A stretch of 64,000 bases of DNA from JBGSQR01 sp964509295 (GCA_964509295.1 CAZDWS010000010.1:62001-126000), one strand, 5' to 3'; numbered from the stretch's first letter, positions 34,192-43,760 are shown. Numbers and translations: made by a program. The notes: generated by a model not told the origin, from the letters alone.

Positions 34192-36930
34192 TTGAGAAAA
34201 GCATCAATACGGAAGCTACATTTCATTTTTACTGTTTTTTCAGCAACAGCATGCATGGCACTAGCTTTTCCCGAATCCGTGCAGGCGATCAGCCGAAAAG
34301 CGGCCGGGTCCAATTTGGTGTCCCATGTAGAATACACAGATCAGATTATCATCCGTTACAAGAACGACACTCTGGTCAGCAGAGCAGCCGAAGGCAGGGT
34401 AGAGGCGCGGTCAGCATTGTCCGAACGGCTGATCGTATTGAATCGTTCCGTTGGTGTCAACCTGACTCATCACCGGTTCATGTCCGGCAACGGACAGGTT
34501 GTCAAACTGCCCGCTCGAATGTCCTTGGCAGAAGCTGAATCAGTGGCTGATAAGCTGCGGCAGAACCCGGAGATCGACTATGCCGAGCCAGACCGTCGCA
34601 TGCGACCAATGCTGACCCCCAATGACCCACTGTTTACCAGTCAGTGGCATTACTTACCCTCGACATCATTTGCCGGAGGCGCCAATTTACCAGCCGCCTG
34701 GGACATCACAACCGGTTCGTCCGGCATTGTCATAGCAGTTATTGATACCGGCATCCTGCCCAACCACGTCGACATTGCCGGACGCACTGTACCTGGATAC
34801 AACTTCATCAGCAATGGAATCATCGCCGGTAACGGTGTCGGTCGCACATCCGACCCGACTGACCTGGGCGACTTTGTCACCAGTGCTGAAAGTACCGGAA
34901 CAGGCATTCTGGCAGGATGCGACGTTTCAGACAGCAGCTGGCACGGCACACATGTGTCCGGTACCATCGGTGCGAGCACCAATAACAGCATCGGCGTCGC
35001 CGGCATCAACTGGGTCTCACCAATACTTCCGGTCAGGGCTCTGGGCAAATGTTTTGGCTTTACCTCTGACATCGCTGATGGCATGCGCTGGGCAGCCGGA
35101 CTGCCTGTCGTGGGCGTACCTGCCAATGCAAACCCCGCCCGGGTTATCAACATGAGCCTGGGTGGAACCGGCTCTTGCGGGAGTACTTTCCAGACAGCAG
35201 TAAATGACGTTATTGCAACAGGCACAAATATCATCGCAGCAGCAGGGAACGAAAATACGGATGTTGCCAACTCAAGTCCTGCCAACTGCGTCGGCGTAAT
35301 CAGTGTGGCGGCCGTAGGCCAGTCCGGCGGACGGGCTTACTATAGCAATTTCGGTTCAGGCATCAGCATTGCCGCCCCCGGGGGGGACCAGTCAGCCGGG
35401 TTTACGAGAGGCGTTCGGTCGACTATAAACACAGGAACTACTACAGCAGTTGCAAGCCCAGGCGGCGACTCTTATGAGTATTATCAGGGCACCAGCATGG
35501 CAGCGCCCCATGTGGCCGGAATTGTCTCCTTGATGCTGTCGCAGAAACCAACGCTGACACCTAGCCAGGTTTTGACCCTGCTTCAGTCAACCTCCAGAAA
35601 ATTTCCCGTTAATACCGCTTCGCTCGGCGGCGATTGCACAACCTCACTCTGCGGCGCCGGAATCATTGATGCAGCTGCAGCCGTTACCGGTGTGGACCTG
35701 CCTATTATCTCCACTAACGAAGTCACAACCATCAACGGCACCTCAGCAACCAGCGGCGGAAATATAACCTCCCAGGGAGGCTCTGCTGTTACTGCCAGAG
35801 GTGTCTGCTGGAGTACAGCCAGCAAACCGACCTTAGTCGATTCATGCACGTCAAACGGAACAGGTACCGGGACCTTCACAAGCTTCATTACCGGCCTGAC
35901 CGCCAACACCACCCACTTTGTCAGAGCATATGCCACCAATACCTCCGGCACAGCGTTCGGAAACGAAATGACATTTTTTACAGCATCGGACCTGTTTTTG
36001 CCTAAAATCACAACAGCTGTAACCAGTGATATTTCCCCTACAGCTGCCGTCAGCGGCGGCAGCGTTTCTTCCGATGGAGGTGCGCCGGTCACAGTCAAAG
36101 GAGTTTGCTGGAGTACGACTGCCAATCCTACCACTACCGCCACATGTTCTTCCAACGGTACCGGTACCGGCATTTTCAGCAGCCAGATCAGCGGCCTGAC
36201 TTCAGGCCTAACTTATCATGTCAGAGCCTACGCAACAAATGCCGTTGGAACGGCCTATGGTCTTGACCAGAATTTCAGTACATCATCTGCCCCGCCAACT
36301 GTCTTGACTACAGCAACATCTCTTTTAACAAACTCATCGGCGGTCAGTGGTGGTAATGTTACCCTGGGAGGAGGTGCAGCTATTATTGCCAGGGGCGTCT
36401 GCTGGAGTACATCCGTTAACCCGGCGACAACAGACAGCTGCACAACAGATGGCACCGGCACCGGGCAATTCAACAGCACCCTAACGGGGCTGACGTCTGG
36501 AACGTCCTATCACGTCAGGGCTTACGCCACCAATTCAAACAATGTGACAACATATGGCAGTGACCTGACTTTCACAACATTGGCGGCTGTAAAGATTCCC
36601 ACAGTAACTACTGGAATCCTGGTTTCCTCCAGAACAACAACAGCCGCTTCCGGCAGCGGCAATGTGATTTCCGACGGAGGAGGCCCGGTCACAGTAAGGG
36701 GGCTTTGCTGGGGCACCTCATTCACTCCGGCTTTGGGTATTCAGGGAAACACCTGCCAGCCAAACGGCAGCGGCACTGGTAAATTCACCAGCATAATCAG
36801 TGGTCTGAACTCAGGTACACTGTTCTTTGTCAGAGCCTATGCAACCAACTCTGCTGGCACGGCATACGGCAGCAGCGTGGGTTTCAGAACCGGCAAACGC
36901 CCGGCCAAGTTTTTACTGCTTGCACCTTAG
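34192..36930 (+). CDS. Secreted subtilisin-like serine protease (S8) with four C-terminal repeats
   Basis: 912 residues: signal peptide (about 1-32), propeptide (about 48-140), peptidase S8 domain with catalytic D185 (AVIDTGI), H251 (HGTHVSG) and S435 (GTSMAAPHVAG), then four repeats of about 98-100 residues (from 35698, 35998, 36295 and 36595). Each has a G-V/L-CW block, a second Cys about 15-20 residues on, GTGTG and VRAYATN, an fn3-like surface-protein module. The start is TTG, strongly supported by AAGGGGG five bases before it. It belongs to a three-gene operon between two terminators. Extracellular, possibly cell-surface attached. Confidence 0.93.
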   Translation: MRKASIRKLHFIFTVFSATACMALAFPESVQAISRKAAGSNLVSHVEYTDQIIIRYKNDTLVSRAAEGRVEARSALSERLIVLNRSVGVNLTHHRFMSGNGQVVKLPARMSLAEAESVADKLRQNPEIDYAEPDRRMRPMLTPNDPLFTSQWHYLPSTSFAGGANLPAAWDITTGSSGIVIAVIDTGILPNHVDIAGRTVPGYNFISNGIIAGNGVGRTSDPTDLGDFVTSAESTGTGILAGCDVSDSSWHGTHVSGTIGASTNNSIGVAGINWVSPILPVRALGKCFGFTSDIADGMRWAAGLPVVGVPANANPARVINMSLGGTGSCGSTFQTAVNDVIATGTNIIAAAGNENTDVANSSPANCVGVISVAAVGQSGGRAYYSNFGSGISIAAPGGDQSAGFTRGVRSTINTGTTTAVASPGGDSYEYYQGTSMAAPHVAGIVSLMLSQKPTLTPSQVLTLLQSTSRKFPVNTASLGGDCTTSLCGAGIIDAAAAVTGVDLPIISTNEVTTINGTSATSGGNITSQGGSAVTARGVCWSTASKPTLVDSCTSNGTGTGTFTSFITGLTANTTHFVRAYATNTSGTAFGNEMTFFTASDLFLPKITTAVTSDISPTAAVSGGSVSSDGGAPVTVKGVCWSTTANPTTTATCSSNGTGTGIFSSQISGLTSGLTYHVRAYATNAVGTAYGLDQNFSTSSAPPTVLTTATSLLTNSSAVSGGNVTLGGGAAIIARGVCWSTSVNPATTDSCTTDGTGTGQFNSTLTGLTSGTSYHVRAYATNSNNVTTYGSDLTFTTLAAVKIPTVTTGILVSSRTTTAASGSGNVISDGGGPVTVRGLCWGTSFTPALGIQGNTCQPNGSGTGKFTSIISGLNSGTLFFVRAYATNSAGTAYGSSVGFRTGKRPAKFLLLAP

Positions 36931-36948
36931 ATCTCCAGGAGAACCGAT

Positions 36949-37299
36949 ATGAAAACAATATTTCGCAAAATGCTGATAATTTTAGCCGCATTTACAAGCA
37001 TATCTTGCAGCGGGGGTGGCGGTGGTGGTGATGGGACTCAGTCGACTACCCCTTCCGTTACCCTGCAGTGGGCAGGACCTACGGCATATGTTGATGCCAC
37101 AAACCTTACTGTTAGCGGATATAAAATCTACTATGGAACAGAACCAGGCAACTACAATACAGTTCTGAACGTAGGCAACGTAACAAGTTTCACAGTTCCG
37201 AATCTGACAGCCAATACAACCTATTACTTCGTAGTTACCGCTTACGATACCGCCGGAGTTGAAAGCGATCCGACCGACGAACAGGCAAAAACGCTCTGA
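36949..37299 (+). CDS. Fibronectin type III lipoprotein
   Basis: 116 residues: lipoprotein signal with lipobox SISC (Cys20), a Gly-rich tether (SGGGGGGDG), then one fn3 domain (about 35-116; VSGYKIYYGTEPGNY, VPNLTANTTYYFVVTAYD). Exported and lipid-anchored, with no enzyme domain. It lies 18 bases after the subtilase gene behind CCAGGAG and is closed by a strong terminator, so it is the third gene of the subtilase operon, perhaps an anchor or adaptor. Confidence 0.88.
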   Translation: MKTIFRKMLIILAAFTSISCSGGGGGGDGTQSTTPSVTLQWAGPTAYVDATNLTVSGYKIYYGTEPGNYNTVLNVGNVTSFTVPNLTANTTYYFVVTAYDTAGVESDPTDEQAKTL

Positions 37300-37319
37300 C
37301 TCTATCCAACTGCCGAACA

Positions 37320-37363
37320 ACAAAACACCCCGTCAAGCTGAGTTTGACGGGGTGTTTTGTTGA
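37320..37363 (+). terminator. Bidirectional terminator after the subtilase operon
   Basis: ACAAAACACCCCGTCAA and its exact inverse around GCTGAGT. It also serves the convergent minus-strand gene ending at 37393. Confidence 0.92.
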
Positions 37364-37392
37364 GTTAAAATATTATTTATTTAATTGGACGG

Positions 37393-37908
37393 TTATATAT
37401 TTGTCTTACGGTTAGACTCGAAAAAAATATTTATTGCATCATCAAGACTGATTGATTGATTTGCTGGTATTGACTTGTGGGAAGGATTGCTGGAATGTTT
37501 CTGTACCGAGTCTTTGATAATTTGGGAAATTTCGTTTTTTGATAATGCTTGCTGCAGTTCCGGATCCGCAACAGCAGGAGGCACTGCCGGTTCTTCAAGA
37601 GGTGCAAGTGTCGGTATTTCAATATTCTCAAACGTTGAAGCCGGTACAAGAAAAGCACGCTCATCAAATTCGCCGGATTTAAGACGCCTCATCAACTCTT
37701 TATGCTGTTCCTTCATCAGTTCTTCCACAACGGTTTCAAGATCACTCATCTTGAGAATGTCGGCATAACTGGTTTTCTTTGAACAGAGGATCACTCCCCC
37801 CTTATAAAGCAGGGTAGTGATATTGGGTGAGGAAATTCCACTGTCCTCGGTCTGGACATGAAAAACCTCACCCTTATAATTTACGTTGTGGTTAAATCCC
37901 AAGATCAT
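37393..37908 (-). CDS. Conserved hypothetical protein
   Basis: 171 residues. The N-terminal 50 (GFNHNVNYKGEVFHVQTEDSG then TTLLYKGGVILCSKKTSYADI) are a compact beta-rich block that I recall as recurring in delta-type proteobacteria without a named function. The rest is low-complexity linker and acidic/Ser-rich tail. No signal peptide or membrane segment is visible. It lies 87 bases downstream of metH and may be read from the same transcript or its own. Confidence 0.65.
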   Translation of the reverse strand: MILGFNHNVNYKGEVFHVQTEDSGISSPNITTLLYKGGVILCSKKTSYADILKMSDLETVVEELMKEQHKELMRRLKSGEFDERAFLVPASTFENIEIPTLAPLEEPAVPPAVADPELQQALSKNEISQIIKDSVQKHSSNPSHKSIPANQSISLDDAINIFFESNRKTNI

Positions 37909-37995
37909 CTCTATAAACCTTGACTTTCGCTTGAAGAGAATTTGTCGAGAAAGACTAATAGCTTCCAGGATCAGTTATAAATATCACAATACTAA

Positions 37996-40416
37996 TCAGG
38001 CTTCAACACCTAGTAACCGCTTAACCTTGGCAACCGCCTCCATGGCATCTTTGGCATAGATATCAGCACCGATCCGGTCGGCGTATTCCTGCGTGACTAC
38101 AGCCCCGCCAATCATACTGAATGTCTTGATGCCTGCTGCTTTGAGTTTTTTGATGACATTTTCCATTTCGGACATGGTTGTGGTCATCAAAGCAGAAAGC
38201 CCGACAATATCCACATTAAGCTCTTTGGCCTTAAGAAGAATGGTTGCAGCTGAGACATTCTTACCGATATCAAAGACTTCAAAACCATGGTTTTCCAGCA
38301 GTGTACAGACTATATTCTTGCCGATATCATGGATATCACCCTCAACAGTGGCCATCAGAATACGCCCAAGACTCTTGAACGACTGCCCTTTCATCTCCTG
38401 CTTCAGCCTTGCAAAACCGGCCTGCATGGTATCTGCCGACTGCATGACCTGGGGCAGGAAATAAATATTTTTTTCAAATCGGCGCCCGACCTCTTCCAGA
38501 CCTGGTAAAAAGCCTTCATTACTGACCTGCATCGGCGTCATTCCTTCTGCAAAGGCGGCTTCCACAATTGTAACTATGCCGTCGCGGTCTCCGGTAATAA
38601 CAGCCTGGGAAAGTTTTTCACGGACAGTCAGCGGCTTGTCTGAGGCTTGCACAGGTGCTGCCGCATCGGCCTGAACGCCACGATAGGCTTCAATATATTC
38701 TGCCGCCTGCAGGTCGCGATTCAGCAAAACCATGGCGGAACGCCAGGCATCCATCATGGCCTTGTCTTTCGGGTTAATGATGGCCGCATCCAGACCGGCC
38801 TCAATCGCCATGGCAAAGAATGTCCCTGAAATAATCGGACGTTGCGGCAGTCCGAAGGAAATGTTGCTGACACCCAGAACCGTAGAAAGTCCCAGCTTTG
38901 CTTTGACCAACCTGATGGCGCGCAGACTTTCGACAGCACGTTTCTGTTCAGCACTGACCGTCAGTGTCAAACAGTCGATGATAATATCACTATCAGGAAT
39001 ACCATACCGACGGGCGGCGTTTCTGATCCGGCGTGCAATAACCAGGCGCCCTTCGGCTGTTTCAGGAATACCTTTGGCATCCAGAGTCAGGCCGATAATG
39101 GCGGCACCATACTTTTTTGCCAGCGGTAATACCCGGCGCAAACTCTTGGCTTCGCCGGAGACCGAATTAATCAGCACCTTACCGTCGGCAGCCTTCAGGC
39201 CACGCTCAAGAGCAGCCGGGCTGGATGAATCCAGCACAATCGGCACCCCTGCCGCTGCGCTGACGCAGAACACGGCACGTTCCATGGCGGCCGGTTCATC
39301 AATACCAGGAGCCCCCACGTTGACATCCAGCAGAGTTGCCCCCATCTGGACCTGTTCCATGGCTTCGCGGCGGATATAAGCGACTTTCCCTTCCTGCAAC
39401 TCCTGGGAATAGAGTTTTTTACCGGTTGGATTGATGCGTTCGCCGATGATGGCGGTTTTGTTACCCGCACCAACCGCTGTCCAACCGCCACGACTGGACA
39501 GGAATGTAACACCGGTCTGCTCCAACGCAGGAGTCCAACCCTGTTGACGAGCGGCAAGCGCATCCTTCATGGCGCGGATATGGGCTGGAGTCGTTCCGCA
39601 ACAACCACCGATAATACGGACCCCCAAGGCAATCATCCTGTCATGGTAGGCGATCATCTCTTCCGGAGTGCCCGGAAAAACAGTATTTCCATCAACCAGT
39701 ATGGGCAGCCCGGCATTGGCCTGGGAAATCAATGGCGCTTTTGTAACGGTACGCATTTTAGCAAGAATGTCATAAATGCCATCCACGCCAAGACCGCAGT
39801 TGGACCCAACGATATCAGCCCCTGCTGCTGTCAGCGTAATAGCGGCAGCCTCCGGTGAGGTCCCCAGTACGGAACGACCGTTATCGTCAAAGGTCAGCAT
39901 GGCAATCACCGGTATGGTGGCCGACACTTCACGGATGCCGATCACGGCAGCGCGGCACTCTTTGATATCCAGAAAAGTTTCCAGGCTGATCAGGTCGGCA
40001 CCGGCCGCCACCAGCGCTTCGGCCTGTTCGCGAAAAGCAGCTTTCATATCATCAAAGGAGACCTCACCCAACGGCTCGACAAACTGCCCGGTCGGCCCGA
40101 TGGAGGCACCCACATAGGCCTTGCCCTTTGCTTCCTGACGTGCAATTTCCACCGCACGGCTGTTAATTTCGGCAAGGCGATCCTCAAGCCCGTAATGAGC
40201 CAGTTTGAAACGTGTTCCACCAAACGTATTGGTAATGATAATATCTGCGCCGGCTTCGATATATTCACGATGTACAGAGGCAACAACCTCCGGCATGGTC
40301 AGGTTAAGTTCTTCCGGCGACTGCCCGGGCTTCAAACCCCTGGCCTGCAGCATGGTGCCCATGGCTCCGTCAAGAATCAGGACTCTCTGCTGAATCGCTT
40401 CATTAAAAGCTTGCAT
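37996..40416 (-). CDS. metH: Cobalamin-dependent methionine synthase, short form
   Basis: MetH transfers a methyl group from methyltetrahydrofolate via cobalamin to homocysteine. Homocysteine domain (1 to about 290) with zinc ligands C207, C272 and C273; pterin domain (about 320-580); cap and cobalamin domains (about 620-806) with DIHDIG including the cobalt-ligating His near 696. At 806 residues it lacks the C-terminal SAM-binding reactivation domain of the 1200-residue E. coli enzyme, so a separate reactivase is needed. It is 24 bases downstream of the GerMN gene, in one operon with murI. No cobalamin riboswitch is visible. Confidence 0.95.
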   Translation of the reverse strand: MQAFNEAIQQRVLILDGAMGTMLQARGLKPGQSPEELNLTMPEVVASVHREYIEAGADIIITNTFGGTRFKLAHYGLEDRLAEINSRAVEIARQEAKGKAYVGASIGPTGQFVEPLGEVSFDDMKAAFREQAEALVAAGADLISLETFLDIKECRAAVIGIREVSATIPVIAMLTFDDNGRSVLGTSPEAAAITLTAAGADIVGSNCGLGVDGIYDILAKMRTVTKAPLISQANAGLPILVDGNTVFPGTPEEMIAYHDRMIALGVRIIGGCCGTTPAHIRAMKDALAARQQGWTPALEQTGVTFLSSRGGWTAVGAGNKTAIIGERINPTGKKLYSQELQEGKVAYIRREAMEQVQMGATLLDVNVGAPGIDEPAAMERAVFCVSAAAGVPIVLDSSSPAALERGLKAADGKVLINSVSGEAKSLRRVLPLAKKYGAAIIGLTLDAKGIPETAEGRLVIARRIRNAARRYGIPDSDIIIDCLTLTVSAEQKRAVESLRAIRLVKAKLGLSTVLGVSNISFGLPQRPIISGTFFAMAIEAGLDAAIINPKDKAMMDAWRSAMVLLNRDLQAAEYIEAYRGVQADAAAPVQASDKPLTVREKLSQAVITGDRDGIVTIVEAAFAEGMTPMQVSNEGFLPGLEEVGRRFEKNIYFLPQVMQSADTMQAGFARLKQEMKGQSFKSLGRILMATVEGDIHDIGKNIVCTLLENHGFEVFDIGKNVSAATILLKAKELNVDIVGLSALMTTTMSEMENVIKKLKAAGIKTFSMIGGAVVTQEYADRIGADIYAKDAMEAVAKVKRLLGVEA

Positions 40417-40440
40417 GTATCTCCCCTATAAAAAAATGTA

Positions 40441-41043
40441 TTATTGTTTTTTGGGTACTACGGCTTTTTCCGCCTTCAACTCCGGTTTTTGTTCAAGAGA
40501 GAAATCGGCTGGCATGGGGTCAGTCAGGTCGAGATGCCTCAGAACCACCTTACTATCCCCGTCAACATTCAATTTCACCATTTTTATCTGTGGAAAATTG
40601 ATACAGACCGTATTGACGACAGAATAGACAGCCATCATTTCTGCTGAACTGCCGGTCAGCATTTCGGAAACAAAGTTGCTGTTCACATCTACGGTAACCT
40701 TATCGCCTTCAATCAGCACACTGTTCAACAAGGCACCTTCGGGCAGCGCATCATTCAAATCTCCGACAGGCCCACTAAAAAGCTCCTCCAGGATATCCTC
40801 GAGGCATTCCGAGGTGTCTGTACAGGGCTCAATTTCTCTGGCTTCTCGCCCCAATCTGCTGCCTTCATCAACAAAAAACAGAATCGCCGACTGTGCGACT
40901 GCGGGTTGCTGCACCTGCGGCACCTGTGGTTGAGGAATACTGGCGCGGTATTTTTTCCAGACAAGCAGGGCAAAAACAACTGCAATGATAATAAATGGAA
41001 TAATAATACTGAATGAGGTGCGCTTCTTTTTAACCGATTTCAT
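40441..41043 (-). CDS. GerMN-domain membrane-anchored protein
   Basis: 200 residues: one N-terminal transmembrane helix (about 11-29), a Pro/Gln-rich linker, then a GerMN domain (about 52-175; FFVDEGSRLGRE, ELFSGP, VDVNSNF, VNTVCINFPQI). GerMN domains occur in spore germination protein GerM and in many non-spore-forming bacteria beside murI, as here (gap of six bases). Probably faces the periplasm and acts in envelope assembly; exact role unknown. Confidence 0.88.
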   Translation of the reverse strand: MKSVKKKRTSFSIIIPFIIIAVVFALLVWKKYRASIPQPQVPQVQQPAVAQSAILFFVDEGSRLGREAREIEPCTDTSECLEDILEELFSGPVGDLNDALPEGALLNSVLIEGDKVTVDVNSNFVSEMLTGSSAEMMAVYSVVNTVCINFPQIKMVKLNVDGDSKVVLRHLDLTDPMPADFSLEQKPELKAEKAVVPKKQ

Positions 41044-41049
41044 TTGTTA

Positions 41050-41865
41050 CTACTCTCCACTCTCTTCATCCAGATTAACCTGATAGACATCGCCGAGGCG
41101 ACCTCCCAGGAACCGGTTGCCGACTCTTATAAATCCGGCCGGAATATCGCTGACAAAATAATGATGCAGCCCCTTTTCAGCCGCCGGGCGTAACATTTTC
41201 TTTTTGGTTAGAATTTCAGAAACAGTGCGGGCAATCTCTTCGGCAGAATCAACCAGAACTACACCAGTCCCCATAACTTCTGCAATAACCGACTTTAACA
41301 GAGGGTAGTGAGTACATCCAAGCACCAGCGTATCAATCCCGGCATCTTTCAGTTCCTGCAGATACATCCGGGCGGAAAGACGGGTCACCTCATTGTCGGT
41401 CCACCCCTCTTCTGCCAGGGGCACAAAAAGCGGACATGCTTTTGTCAGCACCTCAGTCTCGGGAGAAAGCCGTTTAATTGCCCTGGTATAGGCACCGCTC
41501 TTGATTGTTCCGGCCGTACCTATCACACCGACCTTGTTATTGCGGGTAACTTCAACCGCCCGCTTGGCACCTGGCTCAATTGTTCCGATAACCGGTATGG
41601 GAAACTGTCGTTTCAGGCTGCTCAAAGCAACTGCAGAGACGGTATTACAGGCAACCACAAGCAGTTTTATATCACGCTTAACCAGAAATGAAGTTATTTC
41701 ATGGGCATAACGGACAACGGTTTCCGGTGACTTTGTACCATAGGGCACCCTGGCCGTATCGCCAAAATAAATTGTGTCCTCCTGAGGAACGGTTCTGACA
41801 ATTTCTCGCAACACTGTCAGTCCGCCAACTCCTGAGTCGAATATTCCTATTGCCTGCCAGGACAA
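41050..41865 (-). CDS. murI: Glutamate racemase
   Basis: MurI supplies D-glutamate for peptidoglycan. Catalytic Cys pair C73 (VACNTVS) and C184 (LGCTHYP), and D10 in IGIFDSGVGGLTV. Length 271, normal. It is the first gene of the minus-strand operon murI-gerMN-metH, divergent from hrcA with 241 bases between the start codons. The ATG follows AAGGGGA on the minus strand. Confidence 0.96.
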   Translation of the reverse strand: MSWQAIGIFDSGVGGLTVLREIVRTVPQEDTIYFGDTARVPYGTKSPETVVRYAHEITSFLVKRDIKLLVVACNTVSAVALSSLKRQFPIPVIGTIEPGAKRAVEVTRNNKVGVIGTAGTIKSGAYTRAIKRLSPETEVLTKACPLFVPLAEEGWTDNEVTRLSARMYLQELKDAGIDTLVLGCTHYPLLKSVIAEVMGTGVVLVDSAEEIARTVSEILTKKKMLRPAAEKGLHHYFVSDIPAGFIRVGNRFLGGRLGDVYQVNLDEESGE

Positions 41866-42023
41866 GATAGTTCCCCTTATTCCAATTTCAAATTAAGATT
41901 GGGAATTTGGAATCATACATTAAGTTAAGAATAGTGAACTATATACTCATTCTTTACTTTCTGGCAAGCCTATTTAAGGCAAAAACAGCCATCAATCCGG
42001 GAGGAAATACCTCTGAATTATCC

Positions 42024-42052
42024 TTGACAAAGCCAGGGGCACTGATTAAATT
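42024..42052 (+). promoter_or_regulatory. Sigma-70-type promoter of hrcA
   Basis: TTGACA (42024-42029), a 17-base spacer, then TAAATT (42047-42052). The predicted start is near 42059, immediately before the CIRCE operator. Confidence 0.75.
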
Positions 42053-42063
42053 TAAAACTAGAA

Positions 42064-42090
42064 TTAGCACTCTAATCCATCGAGTGCTAT
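42064..42090 (+). promoter_or_regulatory. CIRCE element (HrcA operator)
   Basis: TTAGCACTC, nine bases, GAGTGCTAT: one mismatch in the last base from the CIRCE consensus TTAGCACTC-N9-GAGTGCTAA. It begins a few bases after the predicted transcription start and 17 bases before the hrcA ATG, so HrcA should repress its own operon. Confidence 0.95.
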
Positions 42091-42106
42091 TTTTTTGAGG
42101 TCAGAC

Positions 42107-43138
42107 ATGAAAGTGGAACTTTCCCCCAGAAGCAGGCACATCCTTGAAGCAATCGTCGAGGACTACATCGCCACTGCCGAACCGGTCGGCAGCAGCGCCG
42201 TTGCCCGGCGGCACGACCTGACACTTTCTTCCGCAACAGTGAGAAACGTCATGGCAAATCTGGAGGAACTGGGCCTCCTGACTTCTCTGCACACATCTTC
42301 CGGAAGAATACCGACTGAAAAGGCCTACCGATTCTATGTTGACTCACTGGTAGCCCTCCGTCAGGTCACCCGCGATGAAAAAAGACAGATTATCCAGCGC
42401 TGTCGCCAGGCCGGTGCCGGAGTAACTGACATACTAAAGGAAACCAGTCGCACACTCTCATCGCTTTCAAATTATATGGGAATTGTTGTGGCACCAAGCT
42501 TTACCTCTGACGTTTTTCGCCATATTGAGTTCATCCTGCTTTCTCCCAACAGGGTTCTGGCTATCCTGGTTTCCCGCAACGGAACCGTTCAGAACAAACT
42601 GGTGGAAACAGAAAACAGCTTCACCCAGAATGATCTTGTAAAAATGGGGAATTACCTGAACGATTTGATGCAGGGCCTGACCATCTCCCAGGCCAGGGAA
42701 TTGATTCTTTCAGAAATGAAAAACGAAAAAGTCCGCTATGACAGCATGATGTCCCAGGCGCTGAAGATCAGTGAACAGGCCGTCACAACCGGTCTTGACG
42801 ATGTATTCCTGGAAGGTCAGGCCCGTATTCTTGAACAGCCGGAATTTAACGATGTCAACAAAATGCGGGAAATCTACCGCACCTTTGAAGAAAAAGGTTA
42901 TCTGCTGAAGTTGCTGAGTGGGTGCATGTCTGCCGAAGGCGTTCATATCTACATCGGATCAGAAACACCAGTAAGCCGATCCGCCGGTGTCAGCATGATC
43001 ACATCACGATTTGTCACCAGTAGCAACACAGTCGGCATGTTGGGGGTAATCGGCCCTACACGCATGGGCTATTCCAGTGTCATTCCGATTGTTGACTATA
43101 CGGCAAAACTTGTCAGCCGACTTTTGAGCGGCGTTTAA
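42107..43138 (+). CDS. hrcA: Heat-inducible transcription repressor HrcA
   Basis: A 343-residue repressor with an N-terminal winged helix (LSPRSRHILEAIVEDYIATAEPVGSSAVAR, then SSATVRNVMANLEELG) and a C-terminal dimerisation domain. It represses class I heat-shock genes by binding CIRCE and needs GroE for activity. The start at 42107 follows TGAGG by six bases; a TTG four codons earlier overlaps that site. It heads the hrcA-grpE-dnaK-dnaJ group. Confidence 0.96.
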   Translation: MKVELSPRSRHILEAIVEDYIATAEPVGSSAVARRHDLTLSSATVRNVMANLEELGLLTSLHTSSGRIPTEKAYRFYVDSLVALRQVTRDEKRQIIQRCRQAGAGVTDILKETSRTLSSLSNYMGIVVAPSFTSDVFRHIEFILLSPNRVLAILVSRNGTVQNKLVETENSFTQNDLVKMGNYLNDLMQGLTISQARELILSEMKNEKVRYDSMMSQALKISEQAVTTGLDDVFLEGQARILEQPEFNDVNKMREIYRTFEEKGYLLKLLSGCMSAEGVHIYIGSETPVSRSAGVSMITSRFVTSSNTVGMLGVIGPTRMGYSSVIPIVDYTAKLVSRLLSGV

Positions 43139-43178
43139 CAAGCTGATTATAAAGATAAAATAAAGGACAATAAGAACC

Positions 43179-43760
43179 ATGAAAAAACATGACAAAGTTG
43201 AGATCAATACTGCAGCTGCCCCACCTGCAGAAAATGTAACCGAAGCAACGGAAAATCCAGCCTCTGCTGAACCGACTACCCCTGAAGAGCGCATCAGCCA
43301 GCTGGAAGGACTTCTTGCAGCAAAAGAGACCGAATCCAAAGAAAACTGGGATCGCTTTCTGCGCGAACGCGCCGACATGGAAAACCTGAGAAAACGCACC
43401 AACCGCGAAAAGGAAGAGTTGCTGAACTACGGAACAAAATCCCTGATCGAAGAGATACTGCCGGTTGTCGACAATCTGGAAAGAGCCCTGGAACATGCCA
43501 ATGAAGACACCCTTGCCGCTCTGGTGGAAGGTATCCGCATGACTCACAGCATCCTGATTTCGGCCCTGAAGAAGGTCCATGTCACACCTATCGAATCCGC
43601 AGGCGCTGTCTTTGACCCTGCTTTCCATCAGGCCATGTCTCAGATTCCGACTGAAGATTGTCCTCCAAACACAGTAGTAACCGAGTTCCAAAAGGGCTAT
43701 ATGATCAAGGAAAGACTACTGAGACCGGCCATGGTCTCGGTTTCTGTCGCGCCAAAGTAA
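43179..43760 (+). CDS. grpE: Nucleotide exchange factor GrpE
   Basis: 193 residues: a disordered N-terminus rich in Ala, Glu and Pro, a long coiled coil (about 35-95; RISQLEGLLAAKETESKENW, RADMENLRKRTNREKEE) and the C-terminal beta domain (FDPAFHQAMSQ, GYMIKERLLRPAMVSVS). It releases ADP from DnaK. 40 bases after hrcA, in the same operon. Confidence 0.95.
   Translation: MKKHDKVEINTAAAPPAENVTEATENPASAEPTTPEERISQLEGLLAAKETESKENWDRFLRERADMENLRKRTNREKEELLNYGTKSLIEEILPVVDNLERALEHANEDTLAALVEGIRMTHSILISALKKVHVTPIESAGAVFDPAFHQAMSQIPTEDCPPNTVVTEFQKGYMIKERLLRPAMVSVSVAPK

Noticed and set aside
41880..41912. Imperfect inverted repeat TTCCAATTTC/GAATTTGGAA between murI and hrcA
   Set aside because: AT-rich, one mismatch, no second copy seen; not distinguishable from background.
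40417..42106. Cobalamin or SAM riboswitch for metH
   Set aside because: Only 24 bases precede metH in the operon, and the murI leader shows no B12-box or SAM-riboswitch pattern.
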